A DNA stretch of 64,000 nt from Kofleriaceae bacterium (GTDB lineage Bacteria; Myxococcota_A; Polyangia; Haliangiales; Haliangiaceae). The position numbers and the translations under genes are program-made. The first letter of the stretch is position 1; each line of letters begins with the position of its first letter. The stretch lies in contig JACKDR010000016.1 of NCBI GenBank assembly GCA_020633495.1, positions 62,001 to 126,000 of the forward strand, in the 5' to 3' direction. The notes under the pieces are model-generated. The model made no database searches and was not told the DNA's origin. It worked only from the letters and a program-made list of their open reading frames with translations. Positions 1 to 12,689 of this stretch are shown piece after piece.

Positions 1-87
1 CTCGACGCCTTCGTCGACGGCAAGGAGCGCCCCGCGCACCTGTCGACGTCGGGCCGTCGCGACGACGACGACGACCTCGACGGCTGA
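1..87 (+). CDS. C-terminal end of an unidentified protein (5' end outside window)
   Basis: The first 28 codons read open in frame 1 and stop at TGA 85-87. The tail ends in a basic pair followed by an acidic stretch (RRDDDDDLDG). Codon third positions are almost all G or C, as in the neighbouring genes. Only the extreme C-terminus is visible, so no function can be given. Confidence 0.5.
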   Translation, partial: LDAFVDGKERPAHLSTSGRRDDDDDLDG

Positions 88-107
88 CCGGCGGCCGCGC
101 CGCGCCG

Positions 108-740
108 CTACATCGTCGAGCCGACGAACAGGCCGGCGTGCATCGCCAGCTTGGTGTCCGCGGGCGCGCCCGCGAACGCGACGCCGCCGCCGGGCGGCAC
201 CGGCGTGGTGTCGACCGCCGTCTGGGGCTCGTTCCAGCCCAGCAGGCCGAACCAGTAGCCGAACCGCCACGCGTCGCCCGCGTACAGGGTCGCGCCGATC
301 TCGCCGCTGACCACCGGGCGATCCGCGAACTGGGCGATGCCGGCGTGGCCGCTGACCCAGATGCTCGAGCGCGCGCTGATGCCGAGCAGGCCCATCTGGC
401 GCTGCGCGATGTCGAGCTCGAGGCGCAGGCCGCCGAGGACGACGCCGTCCTCGCCCATGCGCATCAGCTCGACCTCGGGCACGACCTCGCCGCGCACCGC
501 GTAGCCCGGGGCCGCCGGGTAGTCGGGCGGCGGCGTGTCCCACGCCAGGGTCGCGCCGATCAGCCCGACCGCGTCGGGCAGGTCGCTGCCCGCGGGCTGC
601 TCGAGCCCGAACACCGCGACGCCGCCCATCACCGACAGCACGGTCCGGCGGGCCGGCGCGTCGGCGCGCGCCGCCGGCGCCGCCGTCGTCGCGACCGCGG
701 TCGCCGCGCCCACCGTCGCGATCACCAGGGAGATCCGCAT
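108..740 (-). CDS. Secreted protein, possible outer-membrane beta-barrel
   Basis: A 210-residue protein with an N-terminal Sec signal peptide (about residues 1-26, ending AARADA). The mature part has alternating hydrophobic and polar stretches rich in Gly and aromatic residues and ends near a Phe (FVGSTM), which resembles small outer-membrane beta-barrels. I do not recognise a family. It converges on the partial gene at the window start and is divergent from ligA with a 63-bp gap. No Shine-Dalgarno site precedes the ATG at 740. Function unknown; periplasmic or outer-membrane location is inferred from the signal peptide. Confidence 0.7.
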   Translation of the reverse strand: MRISLVIATVGAATAVATTAAPAARADAPARRTVLSVMGGVAVFGLEQPAGSDLPDAVGLIGATLAWDTPPPDYPAAPGYAVRGEVVPEVELMRMGEDGVVLGGLRLELDIAQRQMGLLGISARSSIWVSGHAGIAQFADRPVVSGEIGATLYAGDAWRFGYWFGLLGWNEPQTAVDTTPVPPGGGVAFAGAPADTKLAMHAGLFVGSTM

Positions 741-788
741 GCGCCGAGTCTCGCATCGCCGCCGGCTCCGCGGGAAGCGACTTCGATG

Positions 789-794
789 TAGCCT
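789..794 (+). promoter_or_regulatory. -10-like hexamer just upstream of ligA
   Basis: TAGCCT lies 9 bases before the ligA ATG, and no Shine-Dalgarno sequence is present. This fits the TAnnnT leaderless pattern seen at other first genes here. Weak on its own. Confidence 0.3.
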
Positions 795-803
795 TCGTCA
801 CGC

Positions 804-2834
<2,031 letters not shown>

Positions 2835-2870
2835 TCGCGGCGCCGGCTCCCGGAGGCATCGGGGGCCCCG

Positions 2871-2964
2871 GTCGGCGCGGGATGGTGTGCGGTCGGCGCG
2901 GGATGGTGTGCGGTCGGCGCGGGATGGTGTGCGGTCGGCGCGGGATGGTGTGCGGTCGGCGCGG
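2871..2964. repeat. 21-bp tandem repeat, about 4.5 copies
   Basis: Copies of a 21-bp unit begin at 2871, 2892, 2913 and 2934 and are essentially identical; a half copy (gtcggcgcgg) ends at 2964. A degenerate copy lies at 3022-3042. Because 21 is a multiple of 3, all six frames stay open and give spurious repetitive ORFs. There are no spacers, so this is not a CRISPR array. It lies just outside the left inverted-repeat arm of the HNH element. Confidence 0.95.
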
Positions 2965-2993
2965 TCGTTGACGTGGAGGGAGGTCATGGCAGG

Positions 2994-3300
2994 CTCCTCG
3001 GAGGCGCCCGCGAGTGGCTGCGGCCGGCGCGGGATGGTGTCTGCCGGGGTCGTCGCGCGCGACGTGTGTGGCCCGGTCGGCACTGATGTCGTCTCTCGGC
3101 GCGGTCCACGTGAGCCGCGGGTCGTGCGGGTCGTCGTGGTCCGGCTGGCCTGCAACCGCGACGGCTGCGGCGCCAGCGGGCCCCTGGCTCCCCGATGAGC
3201 GCCGGTGCTCGCGCGGGCGTCGGCGCCGGGCACCACCACCGGCGCCGGGCCCGAAGACGGGGGCCCGGCGCCTCGGCGCGGGGTGCGGGCGTTGTCGGTG
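2994..3300. repeat. Left arm of a long imperfect inverted repeat flanking the HNH gene
   Basis: The segment from about 3064 to 3296 matches the reverse complement of about 4823-5065 with few differences, including a nearly unbroken block around 3137-3290. Weaker similarity extends outward to about 2994 here and 5140 on the other side (both outer ends carry a ggctcc...cggagg sequence). The match was made by eye. It encodes no credible gene and lies immediately downstream of the HNH gene stop. Confidence 0.85.
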
Positions 3301-3321
3301 GCGGCGTCGGCGGCCGGGCGT

Positions 3322-4545
3322 TCATGTCGATGACGACACCTTCTGCGTGGCGCGCTCGATGAGCTCCGCGAGCGAAAGTCCCACGTGGGCCGCGTGGCCC
3401 ACGTGGGACATGACTTCGGAGGGCGCGTTCGTGGTGCCTGGCGTCGCCCCAAACTGCCGCCCATCGGCGTGGGTGAACAAGACGTCGCCCGACGCTGTGG
3501 GCTCGATCCGCAGCCGGCCCACGTGGACCGCGTCGTGATGCCCGCCGCACAGACAGATCAGGTTGCCCGGGGTGTGCCGTCCGCCCTGCGACCGCGGCCG
3601 CACGTGGTGCACCTCGATCCATCGCGACGACCGACAGCCGGGTACCCGGCATCGACCGTGGTCGCGCGCGATCACCGCGGCGCGCACCCGGGGCGGGATC
3701 GTCGACGTCGCCTTCTCGACGCGGTCGCCATCGACCCGGCCGATCACGCGCGCGTCGCACCGCGCCCGCGCGGCGACACGCGCGGGGACCTCGACCGCGC
3801 GACCGCCACCGTCCTGGGTCGCGCGCTCGCACGTCGGGCACACCATCAGCGAGATCTGGTACGCGGCGCGCCCGCCGGCCCGCGCACCGTCGCCAGCACC
3901 GGCCAGCCGGTCGAGGCACAGCGCGCGCAGGACCTCGTCGTCCGACACCGGCTCGCCGCGCTCGAGCTCCAGCGAGAGCCGCGCGTCGCGCCACACCGCG
4001 AAGGTCTCCGCCGAGACGTCCATCACCAGCGTCTTGCGCACGTCCTCGGGGTCCACCGGGTCGCCGGGCAAGTCACCCGGCCTGCGCCCGGCGACCATGG
4101 CCTCGATCTCGTGCACGGTCTTGCCCGCGGCCGCGTCGAGCCACGCCTGCTCGGTGTCCTGCCGGCACACGCGGGTCAGCTCGCGCACCGCCGAGTACGC
4201 GTGGTCGCCGCGGGCCAGCGCCGCCGCGGTCGCCGGCAGGATCTGCAGTGCGGTCGCGACGCGCAGCCGCTCGCGCGCCGCACGTGGCCCGTAGCCGAGC
4301 GTGCGCTCCAGGTACTCGAGCAGCGACGCGTAGCCGAAGCGTCGGTGCAGCTCGACCTGCTGCGCGAGCACCAGCCAGCGCGCCTCCTCGGCGTCGAGCG
4401 CGGCGCGGCGCCGGGCGATGCCGCGTAGCTGGCGATCGAGCTGTCGCCAGTCCGGGGCCGGCGTGGCTCCACGTCCCACGGCAGCCCCGGCGCCGGCAAA
4501 TCCGGCCGCCGCCCCAACACCACGCTCGTCGTCGCGATCGAACAT
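3322..4545 (-). CDS. DUF222 / HNH endonuclease domain protein
   Basis: A 407-residue protein with an N-terminal helical DUF222-like region (about 40-260) and a C-terminal HNH nuclease domain (about 285-345). The HNH residues are visible: Cys299 and Cys304, His313-His314, Asn328, Cys331/Cys333 and His336-His337, forming the zinc-supported one-metal nuclease fold. The start at 4545 is set by a strong upstream GGGAGG. An upstream extension in the same frame lacks such a site. In mycobacteria, DUF222-HNH proteins belong to the repeated REP13E12 family, and the inverted repeats around this gene suggest a similar repetitive element. Low-complexity Gly/Ala near residues 10-27 is probably a linker. 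Target sequence unknown. Confidence 0.9.
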   Translation of the reverse strand: MFDRDDERGVGAAAGFAGAGAAVGRGATPAPDWRQLDRQLRGIARRRAALDAEEARWLVLAQQVELHRRFGYASLLEYLERTLGYGPRAARERLRVATALQILPATAAALARGDHAYSAVRELTRVCRQDTEQAWLDAAAGKTVHEIEAMVAGRRPGDLPGDPVDPEDVRKTLVMDVSAETFAVWRDARLSLELERGEPVSDDEVLRALCLDRLAGAGDGARAGGRAAYQISLMVCPTCERATQDGGGRAVEVPARVAARARCDARVIGRVDGDRVEKATSTIPPRVRAAVIARDHGRCRVPGCRSSRWIEVHHVRPRSQGGRHTPGNLICLCGGHHDAVHVGRLRIEPTASGDVLFTHADGRQFGATPGTTNAPSEVMSHVGHAAHVGLSLAELIERATQKVSSST

Positions 4546-4753
4546 CTCCACACCTCCCTGCGCACGCGCGCATTCCTTCTCTACCACGGGGTTTTCGGAC
4601 CTCGTCTTCATCCCGCTGCGCCGCGAAGGCGAGGTGGTCCCTTCGAATCGACCCCATGCATGGCTTCGCGGCACCTCGGTGCGCTGTGCGCGTCTGGTGG
4701 ACGATCGTCGTCGGGGTCAGGCCCGGGACGCCGACGACAGCCGCCACACGCGT

Positions 4754-4787
4754 CAAGCGAAAACGACACCTTCTTCGAGTTCGCTTG
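4754..4787. other. Short hairpin between HNH gene and right repeat arm
   Basis: An 8-bp inverted pair (caagcgaa at 4754-4761 and ttcgcttg at 4780-4787) with an 18-nt loop. It sits in locally lower-GC DNA upstream of the HNH start. The loop holds acgacacctt, also present at the 3' end of the HNH gene near 3332. It could be an operator or a remnant of the element's inner boundary. Confidence 0.45.
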
Positions 4788-4805
4788 TCGATTCTGTCCG
4801 GTGTC

Positions 4806-5140
4806 CGGACAGGCCGGCAACGCCCACGCCCGCACCCCGCGCCGAGGCGCCGGGCCCCCGTCTTCGGGCCCGGCGCCGGTGGTGGTGCCCGGCGCCGACG
4901 CCCGTGCGAGCACCCACGCTCATCGGGGAGCCAGTGCCCCGCTGGCGCCGCAGCCGTTGCGGTTGCAGGCCAGCCGGACCACGACGACCCGCGCGACCCG
5001 CGCGACCCGCGTGGACCGCGCCGAGAGACGACGTCGGTGCCGACCGCGCCGCACACGCCGCACACGCCGCGCGCGCCCGACCGCGCGCCCTCCGGCGCCC
5101 TCCGCACCCCGTTCTCGGGAGCCTCCGGGAGCCCGCAACG
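4806..5140. repeat. Right arm of the inverted repeat flanking the HNH gene
   Basis: Reverse-complement partner of the left arm. The core 4823-5065 carries the same stretches in opposite orientation, for example the gccggtggtggtgcccggcg block near 4875-4895, and the region around 4970-5030 differs mainly by an extra cgcgacc unit. Tandem repeats begin at its outer edge. No gene is apparent in it. Confidence 0.85.
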
Positions 5141-5315
5141 ACGCCCTGACGTCGCAACGACCGCAACGACCGCAACGACGCCCCGACGCCGCAACGACGC
5201 CCCGACGCCGCAACGACCGCAACGACGCCCCGACGCCGCAACGACCGCCCGACGCCGCAACGACCGCAACGACGCCCCGACCCGTCAACGACCGCAACGA
5301 CCGCAACGACCGCGA
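5133..5315. repeat. Low-complexity array of caacgac-containing 9- and 12-bp units
   Basis: About 180 bp built from variants of cgcaacgac and gccccgacgc in irregular order, keeping periods that are multiples of 3, so that long spurious ORFs rich in Arg-Asn-Asp or Pro-Thr-Gln appear. It borders the outer side of the right inverted-repeat arm. The 70 bp from its end to the next start (5388) shows no further structure. Confidence 0.85.
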
Positions 5316-5387
5316 CCCGGCGCCGATCCGGTCCGCGACCCCGGCCGTACACCCGGGACGCTCGCTCGCCCGTTCACCGGAGGATCC

Positions 5388-6293
5388 ATGCGCCGTGTCG
5401 CGTCCGCGCTCCTGGCTCTCGGTCTGCTCGCCGCCTGCGGCGACAACCACGCCGCGGCCACCCAGGATGCCGCTCCCTTGTCCCTGTACGACCGCCTCGG
5501 CGGCCACGCCGGCCTGCGCGAGGTCGTCGTCGACTTCGTCGGCCGGCTCGGTGCCGACCCCAAGATCAACGGCTACTTCCTCAACCGCTCGGTCGACACC
5601 GATCACCTGGTGACCTGCCTGGTCGCCCAGCTCGGCGCCGCCACCGGCGGCCCCGAGGTCTACCCCGACCCCGCGCTGGGCTGCCGCGACATGGCGACCG
5701 CGCACCAGGGCCTGGGCATCTCGACCCAGGACTTCGACGATCTGCTCGGCCACCTGGTCGACGCCCTCACCGCGGCGGGCGCCGCGCCCGCCGACATCGC
5801 GACCATCGCGGCGGTGCTCCAGCCCATGGCCGACGACGTCGTCGAGGATCCCGGCAACGACGCGACCGTGTACCAGCGGGTCGGCCGCAAGCCGGCGATC
5901 GCCGCGGTGGTCACCGACTTCGAGGCCCGCGTCGCCGCCGACGATCGCGTCAACGGCTTCTTCGCCACGGTCACCGACTTCACCCGCCTGCACGCGTGCC
6001 TGACCCGGCAGGTGTGCGGCATCGACGGGCCGTGTCGCTACGGCGAGGAGGAGGCCGCCGAGTTCGCGCCGCTGGTGAACCAGGCGCCGTGCCGGTCGAT
6101 GGCGGAGACCCACGTCGGCCTGATGAGCGGCGCCAGCGTCATCACGATCGACGACTTCAACGCCATCGCCGAGAACCTGGTGGCGGCCCTGACCGCGGCC
6201 GGCGTGGCGACGGGCGACATCGACGCCATCGTCGGCGCGATCGCGCCGCTGTGCGATCAGATCGTCGCCGGGGGCGTCGGATGCGCGCCGTAG
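5388..6293 (+). CDS. Lipoprotein with two tandem group-1 truncated haemoglobin domains
   Basis: A 301-residue exported lipoprotein: the signal peptide ends in LLAAC with lipidated Cys17. Two consecutive truncated-globin units follow, about 32-140 and 160-275. Each starts with the family pattern (LYDRLGGH; VYQRVGRK), continues with DFxxRLxxDxxINGYF-like helices, and has the segment that carries the proximal heme ligand: His106 in DMATAHQGLGI and His242 in SMAETHVGLM. Truncated globins bind heme and react with O2 or NO and are normally cytoplasmic single domains of about 120 residues. Export, lipid anchoring and duplication are therefore unusual. Extra cysteines (77, 99, 204, 210, 216, 235) suggest disulfides. 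Start chosen from GGAGG 7 nt upstream. It overlaps the next gene by 13 nt. Confidence 0.85.
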   Translation: MRRVASALLALGLLAACGDNHAAATQDAAPLSLYDRLGGHAGLREVVVDFVGRLGADPKINGYFLNRSVDTDHLVTCLVAQLGAATGGPEVYPDPALGCRDMATAHQGLGISTQDFDDLLGHLVDALTAAGAAPADIATIAAVLQPMADDVVEDPGNDATVYQRVGRKPAIAAVVTDFEARVAADDRVNGFFATVTDFTRLHACLTRQVCGIDGPCRYGEEEAAEFAPLVNQAPCRSMAETHVGLMSGASVITIDDFNAIAENLVAALTAAGVATGDIDAIVGAIAPLCDQIVAGGVGCAP

Positions 6294-7072
6294 CGGTCGC
6301 GGCGCTGGCGCTGGCGGCCGCGGCCTGCGGGCACGACGACGGCGACGTCGCCGCGCGGCGCGCGCCGCCGCCGGCCGCGACGGGACCGGGGCGCGCCCCA
6401 TCCGCGGCGCCCGCGGCCGCCGAGGCCACGCCGCCGGCCGTCGCCACGCCGGCGCGCCGGACCATCGCCGGCATCGTCGTCGGCGAGACCACCGCGGCCC
6501 AGGCGGTGGCGACGCTGGCCGGGCAGGGCGTGACCTGCACCGACGCCTCGATGATGGGGATGATGGCGCGGGCGCACGCCGCCCACGGGTGCCCGCGCCC
6601 GGCGCGCCTGCGCGCCGCGCCCGCGGCGGCCGCCGCGATGCCGGCCGGCCACGCCCGCTACCTGTCGGACCCGGCGCTGCAGCAGGCGCGCTGGGCGTGC
6701 GCCGACGTCCTGGTCGCGCTGCTCGGCGACGGCCGCGACGGCGTCCGCGGCCGCCTGCTGGTGGTCGTCGCGCCTGGCGCCGACGCGCCGGTGTCGCTGG
6801 TGGCGTACCAGCGCACCTACCGCGCCGGTGACGCCGCGGTCGCCGACGCCGGCGCCACCTTCGCCGCGCTCGCCGGCCGCTACGGCGCCGCCGCCACCGC
6901 CCGCGGCGACGTCCCGGCCGTGGGCGCCGCGCTGCCGCCGTTCCAGCCGGTCGAGCGCCGCTGGCGCTTCGCCGACCTCGAGGTCGAGGCCACCGCCGTC
7001 GACCTCGGCCGCACCGGCATCGCGGTGTCCGAGGAGCTGGCGGTGCCGGCGCCTGCCCCCCACGGCTCGTGA
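6281..7072 (+). CDS. Lipoprotein of unknown function, coupled to the globin lipoprotein
   Basis: A 263-residue lipoprotein: the signal ends in AAAAC with Cys16, followed by an Ala/Pro-rich linker to about residue 55. A compact domain follows (RTIAGIVVGETTAAQAV onward) with Cys88 in GVTCTDAS and a later cysteine in HGCPRPARL. No family is recognised. The ATG lies inside the 3' end of the preceding gene (13-nt overlap), so the two are translated together and probably act at the same membrane. Confidence 0.75.
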   Translation: MRAVAVAALALAAAACGHDDGDVAARRAPPPAATGPGRAPSAAPAAAEATPPAVATPARRTIAGIVVGETTAAQAVATLAGQGVTCTDASMMGMMARAHAAHGCPRPARLRAAPAAAAAMPAGHARYLSDPALQQARWACADVLVALLGDGRDGVRGRLLVVVAPGADAPVSLVAYQRTYRAGDAAVADAGATFAALAGRYGAAATARGDVPAVGAALPPFQPVERRWRFADLEVEATAVDLGRTGIAVSEELAVPAPAPHGS

Positions 7073-7075
7073 TGC

Positions 7076-7094
7076 CTGTCCGGCGGCCGGACAG
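7076..7094 (+). terminator. Perfect hairpin after the globin/lipoprotein pair
   Basis: Arms ctgtccgg (7076-7083) and ccggacag (7087-7094) with a 3-nt loop, starting 4 nt after the stop codon. No T-run follows, so it may be a transcript-end stabiliser or part of a Rho-dependent end rather than an intrinsic terminator. A related short palindrome, tgtccggaca, is at 4801-4810. Confidence 0.45.
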
Positions 7095-7335
7095 TCTCAC
7101 CGGGCCGACGCGGGGCCACAACGAAGCTCCCGACCGGGTGCCACCGCTCGCTTCGCTCACGCCGAGCGGAGCCGAGAGCGGCGAAGCCGCGAGGGCGCAG
7201 TCGAGGCGGCGGGCCGCGGCCGGAAGCCCGTCGGTGATCGCGGAGCGTCTCGGGGCCCGCGCCCTCGACTCGACCAGGCGGGTCGTCTTGCGGCTGCGCC
7301 GACGGCCCCCTCCGCTCGGGGTGAGCGGGGTGCGC
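7095..7335. other. Intergenic stretch, no gene seen
   Basis: About 240 bp between the convergent lipoprotein and boxR genes. It contains short complementary GC-rich words (gagcggagccgagagcgg) but no ORF with a start and ribosome site, and no clear terminator for boxR. Confidence 0.6.
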
Positions 7336-8082
<747 letters not shown>

Positions 8083-8169
8083 GGCCGACGCACTATACTG
8101 CATCCGCCCGGCACATGATGCATTAAATTGCTTGCGTCGCTCCGCCGCACCCGGTAGATCCGGACGGCC
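8083..8169. promoter_or_regulatory. boxR-boxC divergent promoter/operator region
   Basis: An 87-bp divergent gap with an AT-richer core. TGCA occurs at 8099-8102 and 8119-8122, 20 bp apart, and TGCAT (8099-8103) and ATGCA (8118-8122) form an inverted pair. BzdR/BoxR regulators are reported to bind TGCA-containing repeats, so these are the likely operator. tatact (8094-8099) and ttaaat (8123-8128) are possible -10 parts for the two directions; exact promoters are not resolved. Confidence 0.6.
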
Positions 8170-9813
<1,644 letters not shown>

Positions 9814-9853
9814 GCCGCCCGCGTCGACCCGCGTCACCGCCACCGAGGAGCCC

Positions 9854-11269
<1,416 letters not shown>

Positions 11270-11298
11270 CGCGCCGCGCGCGCCGCGGCGTGACGCCC

Positions 11299-11325
11299 GA
11301 GGGCCAGCCGGAGCGGCTGGCCCTC
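11299..11325 (+). terminator. Hairpin after boxB
   Basis: A perfect 12-bp stem (11299-11310 with 11314-11325, loop gag) 29 nt after the boxB stop. The stem sequence is repeated almost exactly at 11387-11415. No T-run follows. Confidence 0.7.
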
Positions 11326-11384
11326 GTCGCGTCCGGACGCCGCCGCCGATCGCGGGGACCGGCGCCGGCACCGGCGCCGAAACG

Positions 11385-11418
11385 AAAAAGGGCCAGCCGG
11401 AGCGGCTGGCCCTTTCGC
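11385..11418. terminator. Bidirectional intrinsic terminator between boxB and small lipoprotein gene
   Basis: A perfect 13-bp stem (aaagggccagccg 11387-11399 with 11403-11415) flanked by an A-run (11385-11389) and a T-run (11413-11415), so it can end transcription from both sides of this convergent pair. It shares its GGCCAGCCG stem with the hairpin at 11299. Confidence 0.8.
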
Positions 11419-11447
11419 GTCACGAGCTGGTTCAGCTCGCGATCAGA

Positions 11448-11681
11448 TCACTCTCCGCCCTCGCACGGGTCCATGCCCATGTCGCCGCCGCCACAGGGGT
11501 CGCCCATGTCGCCGCCGTACATGTCGCCGCCGTACGAGTCGCCACCACCGGAGCTCATGTCGCCACCGGAGTTGCTCATGTCACCGCCACCCATGGTGGA
11601 ATCGGTCTTCGACTTGCCGCCGCAGGCGGTGGCGAGGGCCGCGAGGCCGATCGCAAGCATAACGTTACGCAGGGTCCGCAT
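11448..11681 (-). CDS. Small Gly/Asp/Met-repeat lipoprotein
   Basis: A 77-residue lipoprotein: the signal peptide ends in LATAC with Cys20, and the mature 57 residues consist largely of repeated GGDM/GGDS/YGGDMYGGDM units ending with two cysteines (GDPCGGG, MDPCEGG). No catalytic domain is possible at this size. The repeated Asp-Met and final Cys suggest metal binding or a structural surface role, which is inference. Start supported by AAGGAG 7 nt upstream. Downstream is the shared terminator with boxB. Confidence 0.75.
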   Translation of the reverse strand: MRTLRNVMLAIGLAALATACGGKSKTDSTMGGGDMSNSGGDMSSGGGDSYGGDMYGGDMGDPCGGGDMGMDPCEGGE

Positions 11682-11900
11682 CAGTCGCTCCTTAGCTAGC
11701 TTCGGGTTGGGTCCCCTGGGCCGCGTGCCCAGGGAAACCCTGCTTTCAACGGTCGTACCTGCCGGCGCTTACACCGTGGCGCTGAGGAGCCAAGCGATTG
11801 CGCGGCGAGGCGACGGTAGCCGGGAAAATCAAGCGGTTGCCACGCGCCCGGCCGTAAAAATTGTCGAAGTTTGTAGCGAACCGGCGATCTCGGCCCGATC
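11682..11900. other. Leader/promoter region of the small lipoprotein gene
   Basis: Contains a hairpin with 8-bp arms (ccctgggc 11714-11721, gcccaggg 11727-11734) in the probable 5' leader, then a locally AT-richer stretch (near 11826-11880, including gccgtaaaaattgtcgaagtttg) that probably holds the promoter. No ORF of its own. Confidence 0.5.
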
Positions 11901-12635
11901 TCAGGGGTTGGCCGGGGGATCGCTCGGGGCCGCGGGCTCGGCCTTGCTGCCGCCCACCGCGATCCGCGACGGATCGATCGTGTCCCGCGCGGTCTTGGCG
12001 CAGGTCCGGATCGAGTCGTTGTCGGTGTTGGCCGGCCCGCCGCCGACCTTGAGGATGCACTTGGTGTCCTCGTCGAAGAAGTGAAAGACGTTCACGTCGT
12101 CGGCGCCCTGGGCGATGACCTGGGTGCACGCGAACGTGCCCATGGAGTCGTCCTCGCGGAACTTCTGGTTCGCCTTGTCCTTGCAGCCTTCCTTGAAGGC
12201 GTCCGGCGTCTCGATGGTCCAGCAGTAGGCGGTGACCCGGCACAGCTCGTCGCCGGGCAGCACGCCGAGCTTGTGGTTGGTCTTCTTGGCCAGCTTCTCC
12301 TGCTCCTTGGCGGTCAGGTGCTTGCCGCCGCGGATCATCGCGCACACCGACACCGCCTCGGCGTCGGCCTTGGTGATGTCGTGGAGCTCGAGCGGCTCCT
12401 TCTCGGCGAGCGCGGCCTGGAACGCGGGCAGATCGATCAGCTGCTCGCACGGGATGGTCGCGCCGCCGGGCACCGGCGGGTTCACCTTCGGCGCGGCCTT
12501 GGCGGCGGGCGTCGCCTTGTCGAGCGCCTCGGCTTCCTTGCGGGCGCGCTCGGCGGCTTCCTTGTCGCTCGCGCAGGCGCTGGCCACCAGCGTCAGCGCG
12601 GCGACGATCAACGTGATGGACTTGATCGTTCGCAT
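11901..12635 (-). CDS. Cysteine-rich lipoprotein of unknown function
   Basis: A 244-residue lipoprotein: the signal ends in LVASAC with Cys21, followed by an Ala/Lys/Glu-rich linker (residues 22-55). The mature domain contains several cysteines (IPCEQL, VCAMIRG, LCRVTAYCW, GCKDK, FACTQV, KCILK, TCAKT) that could form disulfides. The family is not recognised. Start at ATG 12635 is fixed by GAGGAGGG 5 nt upstream. It is divergent from the large unassigned region at 12690-13877. Confidence 0.75.
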   Translation of the reverse strand: MRTIKSITLIVAALTLVASACASDKEAAERARKEAEALDKATPAAKAAPKVNPPVPGGATIPCEQLIDLPAFQAALAEKEPLELHDITKADAEAVSVCAMIRGGKHLTAKEQEKLAKKTNHKLGVLPGDELCRVTAYCWTIETPDAFKEGCKDKANQKFREDDSMGTFACTQVIAQGADDVNVFHFFDEDTKCILKVGGGPANTDNDSIRTCAKTARDTIDPSRIAVGGSKAEPAAPSDPPANP

Positions 12636-12689
12636 CGTTCCCTCCTCGGCGCGCGCACGATAGCAGAGTGATCGACGGACCGCGCGCTC

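Noticed and set aside
2871..2964. CRISPR array
   Set aside because: The units are directly adjacent without spacers and there are no cas genes; the nuclease at 26860 is RecB-like and far away.
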